Positions 18,276-25,068 of a stretch of 64,000 nucleotides of DNA are shown here, piece after piece (the first letter of the stretch is position 1; each line of letters begins with the position of its first letter). The notes under the pieces were generated by a model, which was not told the DNA's origin, made no database searches, and was given only the letters and a program-made list of their open reading frames with translations. Both the position numbers and the translations under genes were made by a program. Source of the DNA: Lachnospiraceae bacterium (lineage in GTDB: Bacteria > Bacillota > Clostridia > Lachnospirales > Lachnospiraceae); assembly GCA_902363825.1 (NCBI GenBank), contig CABJBK010000002.1:258230-322229 (forward strand). The letters are read 5' to 3'.

Positions 18276-18316
18276 CTAATCTTAATTAGTGTAATTGCAC
18301 TTTTCCCTCTTGTCAA
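18276..18316 (-). promoter_or_regulatory. feoAB promoter with an overlapping palindromic operator
   Basis: TTGACA (18316-18311), 17 bases, TACACT (18293-18288) form a good sigma-A promoter. CTAAT-N4-ATTAG (18276-18289) is a perfect inverted repeat touching the -10 and the start of transcription. It is well placed for a metal-dependent repressor (DtxR or Fur type), though it matches no consensus exactly. Confidence 0.6.
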
Positions 18317-18340
18317 TTGAAAAATTTTATCAAAAAGGCT

Positions 18341-18376
18341 CAAAAAGGCTGCATCTCCTTTCGAAATGCAGCCTTC
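18341..18376 (-). terminator. intrinsic terminator after mgsA
   Basis: AAGGCTGCAT (18345-18354) pairs with ATGCAGCCTT (18366-18375). On the minus strand it is followed by TTTTT, shortly after the mgsA stop. Confidence 0.85.
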
Positions 18377-18394
18377 TCGTCATCGTTTCGTTGA

Positions 18395-18865
18395 TTAAAG
18401 CGTCTTAGAACGATCCTGTATATTCTTTTTAAAATTGATGACCTTTCTCTCATAACATTCATCCATCAAAGAAGAAAGGATCATAAAATCCGCGGAAGAA
18501 CGGTTATTTGCGATCGGTATGTCATATACCTGCGCAATACGCAGCAGCGCCTTCACATCCGGGTCATGCGGCTGTGCTGTCAGCGGGTCGGAAAAGAATA
18601 TGACAAAATCTACCTTTCCCTCCACGATCTTTGCTCCGATCTGCTGGTCTCCGCCGAGCGGGCCGCTGTTGTAGCCCTTGACCGGCAGTCCGGTCTGATC
18701 CGTGATCATGCGCGCGGTCGTTCCGGTACCGCATAAGAAATGTTTTTTCAAAATCTCTTTGTGTTCGTTGCACCAGTCGATCAGTTCCGCTTTTTTATTA
18801 TCATGCGCGATCAGTGCGATATTCTTTTGTTTTTCGATGGTCAGTGTGATAAATTCCTCGCTCAT
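18395..18865 (-). CDS. mgsA: methylglyoxal synthase
   Basis: The 156-residue enzyme converts dihydroxyacetone phosphate to methylglyoxal and phosphate, a bypass used under phosphate limitation. Motifs are IALIAHDNKKAELIDW, the phosphate-binding GTGTTARMI, NSGPLGGDQQIGAKI with the catalytic Asp region, and FFSDPLTAQPHDPDVKALLR. Length is usual. It lies between feoA and the cotJ operon as a single gene with its own terminator. Confidence 0.96.
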   Translation of the reverse strand: MSEEFITLTIEKQKNIALIAHDNKKAELIDWCNEHKEILKKHFLCGTGTTARMITDQTGLPVKGYNSGPLGGDQQIGAKIVEGKVDFVIFFSDPLTAQPHDPDVKALLRIAQVYDIPIANNRSSADFMILSSLMDECYERKVINFKKNIQDRSKTL

Positions 18866-18923
18866 CTTCTCCTCCTCGTATTTTCGCAGTTTATGCTTTT
18901 ATTTTACCCCAGTTTTTTCTCTT

Positions 18924-19348
18924 TCACAACGTATTTTTATCAAATGCCGGGTTAAACGCGTAATAATTTTTGCTGTCGAGATGTTCTCTCACCATATTTA
19001 AGCCCTCACCGAAGCGCTGGAAGTGTACGATCTCCCTTGCTCTTAAAAAGCGGATCGGATCGCAGACCTCCGGATCTTTCACCAGACGTAAAATATTGTC
19101 ATACGTCTTTCTCGCTTTCTGCTCCGCCGCCATATCTTCAAACAGATCCGTGATCGGATCGCCGCTCGACTGGAACTGGTTTGCGTTAAACGGCACTCCT
19201 CCCGCCGACTGCGGCCAGATCCCTACCGTGTGATCGGTATAGTACGGCGCAAACCCGGATGCCTTGATCTCATCCATCGTAAGATTTCTTGTAAGCTGAT
19301 GCACGATCGCAGCGACGATCTCAAGATGCGCCAGTTCTTCGGTACCTA
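18924..19348 (-). CDS. cotJC: CotJC spore coat protein (Mn-catalase family), 3' segment of a split gene
   Basis: The frame open from the repeat TAGGTACCGA at 19348 to the stop at 18924 encodes GT-EELAHLEIVAAIVHQLTR and onward to the end of CotJC. It includes the AAEQKARKTYDNIL and REIVHFQRF metal-ligand helices. It has no start codon of its own at the junction; the first ATG (19304) would give only a 126-residue fragment lacking the ligand helices. The other part lies 3.1 kb away at 22.4-22.6 kb. Joining at the repeat yields a 201-residue protein with the conserved GLLTDIGTEELAHLE across the joint. CotJC is a mother-cell-made coat component. Confidence 0.93.
19339..19348 (-). repeat. left copy of the 10-bp attachment core
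   Basis: TAGGTACCGA on the minus strand, identical to 22445-22436. Its first three bases are the stop codon of the recombinase. Inside the element, GTACTGC lies 10 bases from this core, and GCAGTAC lies 4 bases from the other copy, giving inverted arms in a circular junction. Confidence 0.9.
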
Positions 19349-20551
19349 CCTTTGCAGTGCAGTACGCCAGACCCTCCCGTCCCAGAACATGTAGAGCAGA
19401 TCATTTTCCCCGATGATGATACTTTTTAACCCCGCAGCATCTTTCCTGCCATCCAGACGCGCACCGCTTTTTTCTTCCGCCTCGAGAAAGCCCTGATACA
19501 GCACCGGATCCGCCACGCGCTTTCCGGCACAGCCCGATCTTTTTCTTCCGTATTCTGCCACATTCGCGCAGAGCCAGCTCTGGGAGATACTTCCGTCCCG
19601 CCGTCTGCGCACCCTGCTCACGCAGGTACTGCCACAGCATCCGCACCTCACCTTTCCACTGCACCAGTAACGGTTCCGGTATTTTTCCATCTCCTCCGGC
19701 GCTCTTTTCTTTTCGGATAACCGCGCCTGCGCTTCCAAAAAAAGCTGTCTTGAAATGATCGCGGGATGATGGTCTTTTTGTATGACAAATTCCTCCGCCC
19801 CGTCATTCTTTCTTTTTGCATGCGTCAGATAATCCGCGGTATACGTCTTTTTCTGCACCAGATCTCCCACATATTTTTCATTTTTTAGGATCCGGCTCAC
19901 CGCAAGATCCGTCCATGGATTTTTTCGTGCGGTCAGATATCCCTCGGCGTTTAATTCCCGGGCGATCTCTCCGGTCTTCTTTTTTTCTTTTACATAGTTC
20001 CGGTAGATCCTTTGCACCACCTCTGCTTCCGCCTCACAAACACTTAATACCCCGTGATCCAGCTCATACCCGAACAGCCTTCTGCCGAAAACGATTCCTC
20101 GCTCCATCTGGCGTTTCTGCCCCCATTTCACCCGCTGCGATATTTTTCGGCTCTCCTCCTGTGCCATGGATGCCATAAGCGTCAGCCGGATCTCTCCGTC
20201 ATTTTCTCTTGTATCGATGTGATCCAGAATAAAAAATACACCCACGCCAAATGTGCGCAGTGTGCGCACGGCAATGAGTGTATCTACGGTATTTCGCGCA
20301 AAACGGCTGACCTCTTTCGTTAAGATCAGATCTATCTTTCCCGTTTTCGCGTCTTCCATCATCTGCTGAAAAGCTTCTCTTTTTTTTACGCTGGTTCCGG
20401 AAATGCCCTCGTCTGCGTAGATCCCGGCAAATTTCCAGTTTTCTTCTTCTTTTTTTTGAATAAAGGACGCAAAATATTCCTGCTGGTTTTTTAGGGAATT
20501 CTGCTGATCGTCCAGCTCGGTAGAAACTCTGCAATATGCGGCAACTTTCAT
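19346..20551 (-). CDS. site-specific serine recombinase (SpoIVCA-like)
   Basis: The 401-residue protein begins MKVAAYCRVSTE, with the nucleophile Ser at position 10. The resolvase domain continues with YADEGISGTS, DLILTKEVSRFARNTVDTL and MASMAQEESRKISQRVKWG. A Recombinase domain (GEIARELNAEGYLTARKNPW, RILKNEKYVGD) and a zinc ribbon (VRCGCCGSTCV, WLCAN, GCAG) follow. The start is ATG 20551 behind AGGTGA; GTG at 20560 is an alternative. Its stop codon TAG is made by the attachment core, so the gene ends exactly at the element boundary. A CATACACT box suits mother-cell sigma-E. It most likely excises the element during sporulation. Confidence 0.93.
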   Translation of the reverse strand: MKVAAYCRVSTELDDQQNSLKNQQEYFASFIQKKEEENWKFAGIYADEGISGTSVKKREAFQQMMEDAKTGKIDLILTKEVSRFARNTVDTLIAVRTLRTFGVGVFFILDHIDTRENDGEIRLTLMASMAQEESRKISQRVKWGQKRQMERGIVFGRRLFGYELDHGVLSVCEAEAEVVQRIYRNYVKEKKKTGEIARELNAEGYLTARKNPWTDLAVSRILKNEKYVGDLVQKKTYTADYLTHAKRKNDGAEEFVIQKDHHPAIISRQLFLEAQARLSEKKRAPEEMEKYRNRYWCSGKVRCGCCGSTCVSRVRRRRDGSISQSWLCANVAEYGRKRSGCAGKRVADPVLYQGFLEAEEKSGARLDGRKDAAGLKSIIIGENDLLYMFWDGRVWRTALQR

Positions 20552-20572
20552 GGTTCTCACCTGTTTTTTATC

Positions 20573-20580
20573 AGTGTATG
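20573..20580 (-). promoter_or_regulatory. mother-cell sigma-like -10 of the recombinase
   Basis: CATACACT on the minus strand fits the sigma-E -10 CATACAnT, and the sigma-K form CATAnnnT. It lies 21 bases before the ATG. A clear -35 is not visible; GAATGAA is at the right distance but weak. Confidence 0.5.
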
Positions 20581-20615
20581 CCGCATTTTTTTCTTCATTC
20601 CCCGTTTTCTTTTTT

Positions 20616-21269
20616 CTAACGCTCTAAGAAAGCAAGGATATCTTTGGGTGTGTCCGCAAAATACTTTGCCCCGTGTGCTTCCAGAAATGCCCGGTCACGG
20701 AATCCCCAGGTCACGCTGATACAGGAAAGTCCCGCGTTTTTTGCGGTTTCAATGTCCACATCCGAGTCTCCGACATAGACACTGTGCGCGCTGTCGCTTC
20801 CGAGTCTTTTCATCGCCTCAAACGCCGTATCCGGTGCCGGTTTCCGGCGGATCCCGGTCTTTTCACCGATCGCCACCCCGATCTTTCCTTTAAAATACAG
20901 ATCCCGCAGCTGCTGCACCGCGAAATCTCCTTTATTGGATACAATGGCAAGCTTCATGCCCTGCGCGTTTAACTGATCGAGCAGCTCCGGTATCCCCGCA
21001 TAAGGACACGTCTTCTTCGCGCAGTTTTCTCCGTAATGTGCGCAGAAATCTGTAAACACCGCCTGAAACTGCTCGTCTGTCACGTCAGACGGCAATGCAC
21101 GCTCCATCAGCTTTTTCAATCCGTTTCCGACAAAACGGCGCACTTCATCGATCGTGTGCGTGTGAAACCCATACTTGTCCATCGCATAATTTACACTGTC
21201 TGTCAGATCTTCCAGGGTATTAAGCAATGTTCCGTCCAGATCAAAAATTACGGTATCATAGTTTTTCAT
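20616..21269 (-). CDS. HAD-superfamily phosphatase, phosphoglycolate phosphatase-like
   Basis: A 217-residue HAD hydrolase with motif I VIFDLDGTLLNT, motif II LAIVSNK, the conserved Lys in GIRRKPAPDTAFEA, and motif IV SVYVGDSDVDIETAKNAG. The cap helices (DLTDSVNYAMDKYGFH) match Gph/PgmB-type enzymes; the substrate cannot be fixed. ATG 21269 follows AAGGAG, 18 bases after the lrgB stop, so it is the third gene of the lrgA-lrgB-gph cargo. It would be lost from the mother cell upon excision. Confidence 0.9.
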   Translation of the reverse strand: MKNYDTVIFDLDGTLLNTLEDLTDSVNYAMDKYGFHTHTIDEVRRFVGNGLKKLMERALPSDVTDEQFQAVFTDFCAHYGENCAKKTCPYAGIPELLDQLNAQGMKLAIVSNKGDFAVQQLRDLYFKGKIGVAIGEKTGIRRKPAPDTAFEAMKRLGSDSAHSVYVGDSDVDIETAKNAGLSCISVTWGFRDRAFLEAHGAKYFADTPKDILAFLER

Positions 21270-21287
21270 AGTCTTCTCCTTATCCAA

Positions 21288-21980
21288 TTAATACAGATTC
21301 GCAAAAACAGACGCGCCGATTACCGTGATAAGACCCGCAACCGCAATGGCAAGACTGCTCATGGCTCCTTCTACTTCTCCAAGTTCCATCGCCCGGGCGG
21401 TTCCGATCGCATGCGCCGAAGTTCCGAGTGCCACACCCTTTGCAACCGCTTCCTTGATATGGAAAATCTTAAACACTGCCTCTCCGATGATATTTCCAAA
21501 TACACCGGTAATGATGATCACTGCTACGGTAACCGTGACAAGGCCGCCAAGCTCTTCCGACACGCCCATCCCGATCGCAGTTGTGATCGACTTCGGGAGC
21601 AGTGTCACATACATCTGATGGTCAAACCCGCATATCACGCAGAGCCCGAGCACCGACAAAATACTGGTGAGCACGCCCGCAACGATCCCGCCGCAGATTG
21701 CTTTATAGTTACTTTTTAACATGGAAAGCTGCTGATAAAGCGGTACCGCAAGGCATACCGTAGCCGGTGTGAGCAGGTAGCTCAAATATTTTGCGCCCTC
21801 GTTATAACTTTCATAATCCACACCGGTTCCCGCAAGGATCACCATCACGACCACGATCGCAATCAGCAGTGGATTGAAAAGCGCCAGGTTGAATTTTCTC
21901 TTTAATAAAAGTCCGATCTCATATCCGGCAATGCTTACAAACACGCCGAAGAATACAGAGGTACTAAGCATCTTGTCCAT
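21288..21980 (-). CDS. lrgB: LrgB/CidB family membrane protein
   Basis: A 230-residue polytopic membrane protein of the LrgB family (about seven helices): STSVFFGVFVSIAGYEIGLL, LAVPLYQQLSMLKSNYKAI, LLPKSITTAIGMGVSEELGG and GTSAHAIGTARAMELGEVEGAMSSLA. LrgAB/CidAB proteins have been tied to murein hydrolase control, cell lysis and pyruvate uptake. It overlaps lrgA by 17 bases and is followed by the HAD gene. It lies wholly within the cotJC-splitting element. Confidence 0.93.
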   Translation of the reverse strand: MDKMLSTSVFFGVFVSIAGYEIGLLLKRKFNLALFNPLLIAIVVVMVILAGTGVDYESYNEGAKYLSYLLTPATVCLAVPLYQQLSMLKSNYKAICGGIVAGVLTSILSVLGLCVICGFDHQMYVTLLPKSITTAIGMGVSEELGGLVTVTVAVIIITGVFGNIIGEAVFKIFHIKEAVAKGVALGTSAHAIGTARAMELGEVEGAMSSLAIAVAGLITVIGASVFANLY

Positions 21981-22335
21981 CGTCCGCCTTGCCTCCCTTT
22001 CGTATGATAAACTGTGTCACAAGTCCTGTTACCGCCATGACAACGACTGTTGTGATCAACGTGACCGCTATAAGCGGTACGCAGATCCCTTTGATCTGTG
22101 CCCAGGAATCCATCAGCCCTACGGCCGCCGGAATAAACATCATCGGCATGATCTCGATCAGAAATGTCGCTGCCTCCTTCACCTGATCCAGTTTTAAAAT
22201 GCCGGTGCAAAGCGCAAGCAGCATCAGAACCAGACCGTAAATGCTTGCCGGGATCGGAAGCGGAATGACATACTTTAACGCCTCTCCGAGGAACGTGACT
22301 GCCAAAATAATTCCAAATTGTTTCATGAATTTCAT
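21964..22335 (-). CDS. lrgA: LrgA/CidA family holin-like membrane protein
   Basis: A 123-residue protein with four hydrophobic segments and the family pattern FGIILAVTFLGEALKYVIPL, PIPASIYGLVLMLLALCTG, EIMPMMFIPAAVGLMD. It is the partner of LrgB in the next, overlapping gene. A sigma-A promoter lies 38-66 bases upstream, inside the element, so expression does not depend on the cotJ promoter. Confidence 0.93.
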   Translation of the reverse strand: MKFMKQFGIILAVTFLGEALKYVIPLPIPASIYGLVLMLLALCTGILKLDQVKEAATFLIEIMPMMFIPAAVGLMDSWAQIKGICVPLIAVTLITTVVVMAVTGLVTQFIIRKGGKADDGQDA

Positions 22336-22362
22336 AATCGCATCTCTTTTCTTTTTCTTCTG

Positions 22363-22626
22363 TCAATGTGATATTGTATAACTCAGCATTCGATTCGTCA
22401 ACCATTCTTTTTCCCGATTTTTTTGTACTGCTGCATCGGTACCTATATCGGTCAGCAGACCGGAAACTTTGCGGTACGGCATGGAATATCTCTGGGAGAG
22501 GTAACGCATGGACGCGCCCATTTCGCCGTCTGGGCCTCCATACTGACTCAAGATACACTGTGCGATCTTCGGGTTTGGATTTGTGATCTTTACCGGATAC
22601 TGCAATCTCTTTTCATAATTCCACAT
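22363..22626 (-). CDS. cotJC: CotJC, 5' segment of a split gene
   Basis: This begins MWNYEKRLQYPVKITN and runs through YGGPDGEMGASMRYLSQRY to KVSGLLTDI at codon 61, a normal CotJC N-terminus with the first metal ligand Glu35. At the core repeat it leaves the family sequence and ends after 26 unrelated residues read from the element. ATG 22626 shares its first base with the cotJB stop (TAATG), behind GGAGGAG. Joined to the 3' segment it gives the second ligand pair E65 and H68. In unexcised DNA the product would be non-functional. Confidence 0.93.
   Translation of the reverse strand: MWNYEKRLQYPVKITNPNPKIAQCILSQYGGPDGEMGASMRYLSQRYSMPYRKVSGLLTDIGTDAAVQKNREKEWLTNRMLSYTISH
22373..22401 (-). promoter_or_regulatory. 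sigma-A promoter of the lrgA-lrgB-gph cargo
   Basis: TTGACG (22401-22396), 17 bases, TACAAT (22378-22373), ahead of lrgA. It lies in the tail of the interrupted cotJC frame, just inside the element. Confidence 0.65.
22436..22445 (-). repeat. right copy of the 10-bp attachment core
   Basis: TAGGTACCGA on the minus strand, identical to the left copy. Here it encodes the IGT and start of the next codon in CotJC. TGCAGCAGTAC follows inside the element, an inverted match to GTACTGCACTGCA near the other end. Confidence 0.9.
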
Positions 22627-22928
22627 TAGCAAGCTCCTCCTTCCCATGGCAGCGGCATGGATGCCCAGTCAAAGGTACACTCCGGCGTGGCGAGATCCAC
22701 CGTGAGCGGTCCGTACAATCTCGCGTATTCGCGCAGCGCCTCTTCCCTCAGTTTTTTATAATGATTGAAATAACTGATCGCGTCCGTATCCTCCGGATGT
22801 GTATCCAGATACAGTGTGATATCATTTACCGCAAAGCTGATCTTTGTAATGTACGCGTACAGCTGCTGTCTTTTCATCTGTGCCGCATTCCCTGCTCTGT
22901 TCGGATTCCGGTTCATGGTCTGGTTCAT
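22626..22928 (-). CDS. cotJB: spore coat protein CotJB
   Basis: A 100-residue protein with the CotJB pattern: YITKISFAVNDITLYLDTHPEDTDAISYFNHYKKLREEAL, then YGPLTVDLATPECTFDWASMPLPWEGGAC. It is part of the cotJ operon whose products form an inner-coat complex with CotJC. Its start overlaps the cotJA stop (ATGA) and its stop overlaps the cotJC start, so translation is coupled. Confidence 0.95.
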   Translation of the reverse strand: MNQTMNRNPNRAGNAAQMKRQQLYAYITKISFAVNDITLYLDTHPEDTDAISYFNHYKKLREEALREYARLYGPLTVDLATPECTFDWASMPLPWEGGAC

Positions 22929-23083
22929 TTTCTTTCCATCCTCCTTCCGAGAAACGGCTTATTCAGTTCCGGAAAAATCGTTCCGATCATCAGTGCTTTT
23001 TCCGGCTCATACACCTTATAGAAATTCTGCCACGGCACATATGCCATCGCGACAACCTGGTCTTTGCAACTATCGTTTTCCAT
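22925..23083 (-). CDS. cotJA: spore coat-associated protein CotJA
   Basis: A 52-residue protein starting MENDSCKDQVVAMAYVPWQN, followed by FYKVYEPEKALMIGTIFPELNKPF, the CotJA motif. ATG 23083 is behind GGAGGG; an in-frame ATG upstream would add eight residues. It leads the cotJA-cotJB-cotJC operon. Confidence 0.92.
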   Translation of the reverse strand: MENDSCKDQVVAMAYVPWQNFYKVYEPEKALMIGTIFPELNKPFLGRRMERK

Positions 23084-23113
23084 ACAAAAAGATCCCTCCT
23101 TTTTCATTCTTTA

Positions 23114-23140
23114 TACCATATGAAAAAGAAGGGATTTTGT
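23114..23140 (-). promoter_or_regulatory. mother-cell sigma-like promoter of cotJ
   Basis: CATATGGTA (23122-23114) fits CATAnnnTA. ACA lies 15 bases further upstream, one base short of the usual sigma-K spacing. It is about 30 bases before cotJA. Confidence 0.5.
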
Positions 23141-23145
23141 GCATC

Positions 23146-24297
23146 CTAGAGGCCGCCGAGCCGGTCGATGGAATTTAAGATTTCCCGGATATCCGCCGTA
23201 TCTCCCGGATAATCCACCAGCATACGCTCTGTATTTTTGCGCTTATCCTTTAAGGATCTTGTATCATTTTCTATTTTTGCACGAAGTTTCTGCCTGCGTT
23301 CGATCAGATCATGCTTGATCTCCACCATCTCTCTCGGATCTACGAGCGCCTTTGCCTGATCCAGCCAGACTTTTGTATCATAAAGCCGATAGCTGCGCAG
23401 TGCCCGCAGTAATTTCGCGTTGTAAAAATCCAGTTCTTCATTCAGCTGCTGGAATTTTTCCCTCTCTTCCACCGCCTCTTTGTATTCTTCCCAGATCTGG
23501 TTAAATTCATAAGAATTTTTCACATGATATTTCTCGCAGGCATAGTCCACCGCATTGGTCGCATTGACATATTTGATCTTCATCTTGTTTAACAGCGTGA
23601 TCGCGTGATTTCTGTTTCTGTCAGACTGTCTGATCTCTTCCGCGTTATTCTGTTCCCGGTGATAGATCAAAAACGCGCAGACACCCGCCGCGAATAAAAA
23701 GAGCATCCAGATCCACTGGGTATTCACCGCAAAGATCGACTGCAGTACCAAAAGTACCGCAAACACGATAACCGCCACCGAAAACAGGATAATGGAAAGT
23801 TTTCGCAGGAAATTCTGCTCGTCGCGCAACGCTTCCGCATTGTACACCCATTTCGTTTTTTCCGATTCCAGATACCGCATATCCCGTGTTACGGCTGCCT
23901 GATATGCTTCGCTGGATTCCAGGCGTCTGATCGCATCCGGTATCTCGTCTTCTTCCCGCTGCATCTGCCGGAACTGTGCATCGTTGATCTTTTTTTCCGT
24001 CTTCATGTATTCGGTTCTGGTATTTCCGAGTGCCACTACATTTTCCGCCGCCTGCCGGATCTCCGCCATCTCTTCCTCCGACATATCCTCAAGCAGCTGT
24101 ATGTCATTCAGATAGGAAGTGACCACTTTGTACTCCGACTTAGTATCCTCCAATGCCTTTGCCGCCTCGATCATCTGCTCACATTCATCCAGCATCCGGT
24201 TTCCCGGCTGATCCCCGCCTTCCGGCATTTCTTCTGCTATCACATTTTCCCTGATCTCTACGTTTTCTGCTTTTTTTCTCTTTCGAAATAGTTTCAT
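23146..24297 (-). CDS. coiled-coil membrane protein of a DUF5717/DUF5716-type cluster
   Basis: I do not recognise this 383-residue protein. It begins MKLFRKRKKAENVEIRENV, then has a long acidic helical stretch (SEEEMAEIRQAAENVVALGN). Two adjacent membrane helices lie near residues 170-215 (LSIILFSVAVIVFAVLLVLQ and WIWMLFLFAAGVCAFLIYH). Another charged coiled coil follows. The shape suggests a membrane-anchored scaffold with both coils in the cytoplasm. The ATG overlaps the stop of the preceding gene (ATGA), and it is last in the four-gene run from 29.9 kb. The upstream GTG/ATG alternatives would enter the preceding gene. Confidence 0.8.
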   Translation of the reverse strand: MKLFRKRKKAENVEIRENVIAEEMPEGGDQPGNRMLDECEQMIEAAKALEDTKSEYKVVTSYLNDIQLLEDMSEEEMAEIRQAAENVVALGNTRTEYMKTEKKINDAQFRQMQREEDEIPDAIRRLESSEAYQAAVTRDMRYLESEKTKWVYNAEALRDEQNFLRKLSIILFSVAVIVFAVLLVLQSIFAVNTQWIWMLFLFAAGVCAFLIYHREQNNAEEIRQSDRNRNHAITLLNKMKIKYVNATNAVDYACEKYHVKNSYEFNQIWEEYKEAVEEREKFQQLNEELDFYNAKLLRALRSYRLYDTKVWLDQAKALVDPREMVEIKHDLIERRQKLRAKIENDTRSLKDKRKNTERMLVDYPGDTADIREILNSIDRLGGL

Positions 24298-25058
24298 CTG
24301 TCTTCTGCCGCCTTCCTGTACTCCTGTTTCCACTGTTCCATCATCCCAAACAACAGAACTTCATAGCCTCTGACATCCCCGTTTTTCTTTGTTTCCTGTA
24401 TTTTCTGCCATTGTTCTAAAAACTTTTTATCCTGCGGTTCTTTCTTAAAGTCTTCCTCCAGACATACGCGTGAGAGCAGCGCCGCTTCTGCGGATTCCTG
24501 CTCCTCATTTTTTGCATATGCTTTCTCATAACATTCCCCGGCGCGCGCGAACATGAAAAGCCTTGCGTATGCCGTTCCCATGTTATGCCATACTCTGCCA
24601 AGCAGCACTTCTTCTCTCCGGTTCTCCGGCACATGCTCCGTGAGCGGCTCATATGCCCGGATGCTGCTTTTATATTTTCCGCTCATAAGAAACCTGTCTG
24701 CTTTTAAAATTTCCTGCTCAAACAGGCTTTTGTCTTCATATGCTTTTATCCTGGCTAAGACACGTCTTCTCTGTTCCTCATCCAGATACGACACCATTTT
24801 TAAAACCGTATCCGTAAACTCTGCCATATCCTTTTTCCCGGCAAGCAGATCAAAGAGCGTCTGTCCCTCATCTGCCAGCCCCAGTTCCTCTTTTACCCAG
24901 CCGGCAAAGGATTCTTTATAAATGTCTATCCCTGTCAGTTCCGCGTGCTGATCCATGCACCACGCCAGTTCCTCCAGCGAATATATGTTTACCGCTATAC
25001 TTTCCAAAAAATACGGCACAGCCGCCAGCGTTCCGCGGCATAAGATCAATTCTCCCAT
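24294..25058 (-). CDS. helical TPR-like protein of a DUF5717/DUF5716-type cluster
   Basis: The 254-residue product is almost entirely alpha-helical. The middle part resembles tetratricopeptide repeats: FLMSGKYKSSIRAYEPLTEH, VWHNMGTAYARLFMFARAGE and CYEKAYAKNEEQESAEAALL have small and aromatic residues at TPR positions. No enzyme motif is seen. It starts 10 bases after the DUF5716-type gene and overlaps the coiled-coil gene by four bases. An adaptor role in the cluster is inferred. Confidence 0.75.
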   Translation of the reverse strand: MGELILCRGTLAAVPYFLESIAVNIYSLEELAWCMDQHAELTGIDIYKESFAGWVKEELGLADEGQTLFDLLAGKKDMAEFTDTVLKMVSYLDEEQRRRVLARIKAYEDKSLFEQEILKADRFLMSGKYKSSIRAYEPLTEHVPENRREEVLLGRVWHNMGTAYARLFMFARAGECYEKAYAKNEEQESAEAALLSRVCLEEDFKKEPQDKKFLEQWQKIQETKKNGDVRGYEVLLFGMMEQWKQEYRKAAEDR

Positions 25059-25068
25059 CCTGTTTTCC

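Larger units (their letters stand above)
19339..22445 (-). mobile_element. skin-like intervening element splitting cotJC
   Basis: The element is 3,097 bp from core to core and sits inside cotJC. It carries, in minus-strand order, lrgA, lrgB, a HAD phosphatase and a SpoIVCA-like serine recombinase. Excision between the two TAGGTACCGA copies would leave one copy and restore the cotJC frame exactly. No structural phage genes are present. The plan is that of the sigK-skin system of Bacillus and Clostridioides, but the target is cotJC. Vegetative cargo and developmental recombinase appear to have separate promoters. Excision itself is inferred, not observed. Confidence 0.9.

Noticed and set aside
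18924..19304. Stand-alone 126-residue manganese-catalase-like protein
   Set aside because: The conserved family sequence continues upstream of the ATG to the attachment core, so this is the 3' part of cotJC.
19339..22445. Prophage
   Set aside because: No capsid, tail, replication or lysis cassette is present besides the LrgAB pair, which belongs to a chromosomal family.
22363..22626. cotJC as an ordinary frameshift pseudogene
   Set aside because: Break and resumption lie exactly at identical 10-bp repeats with a recombinase ending at one of them, and both parts are otherwise intact.
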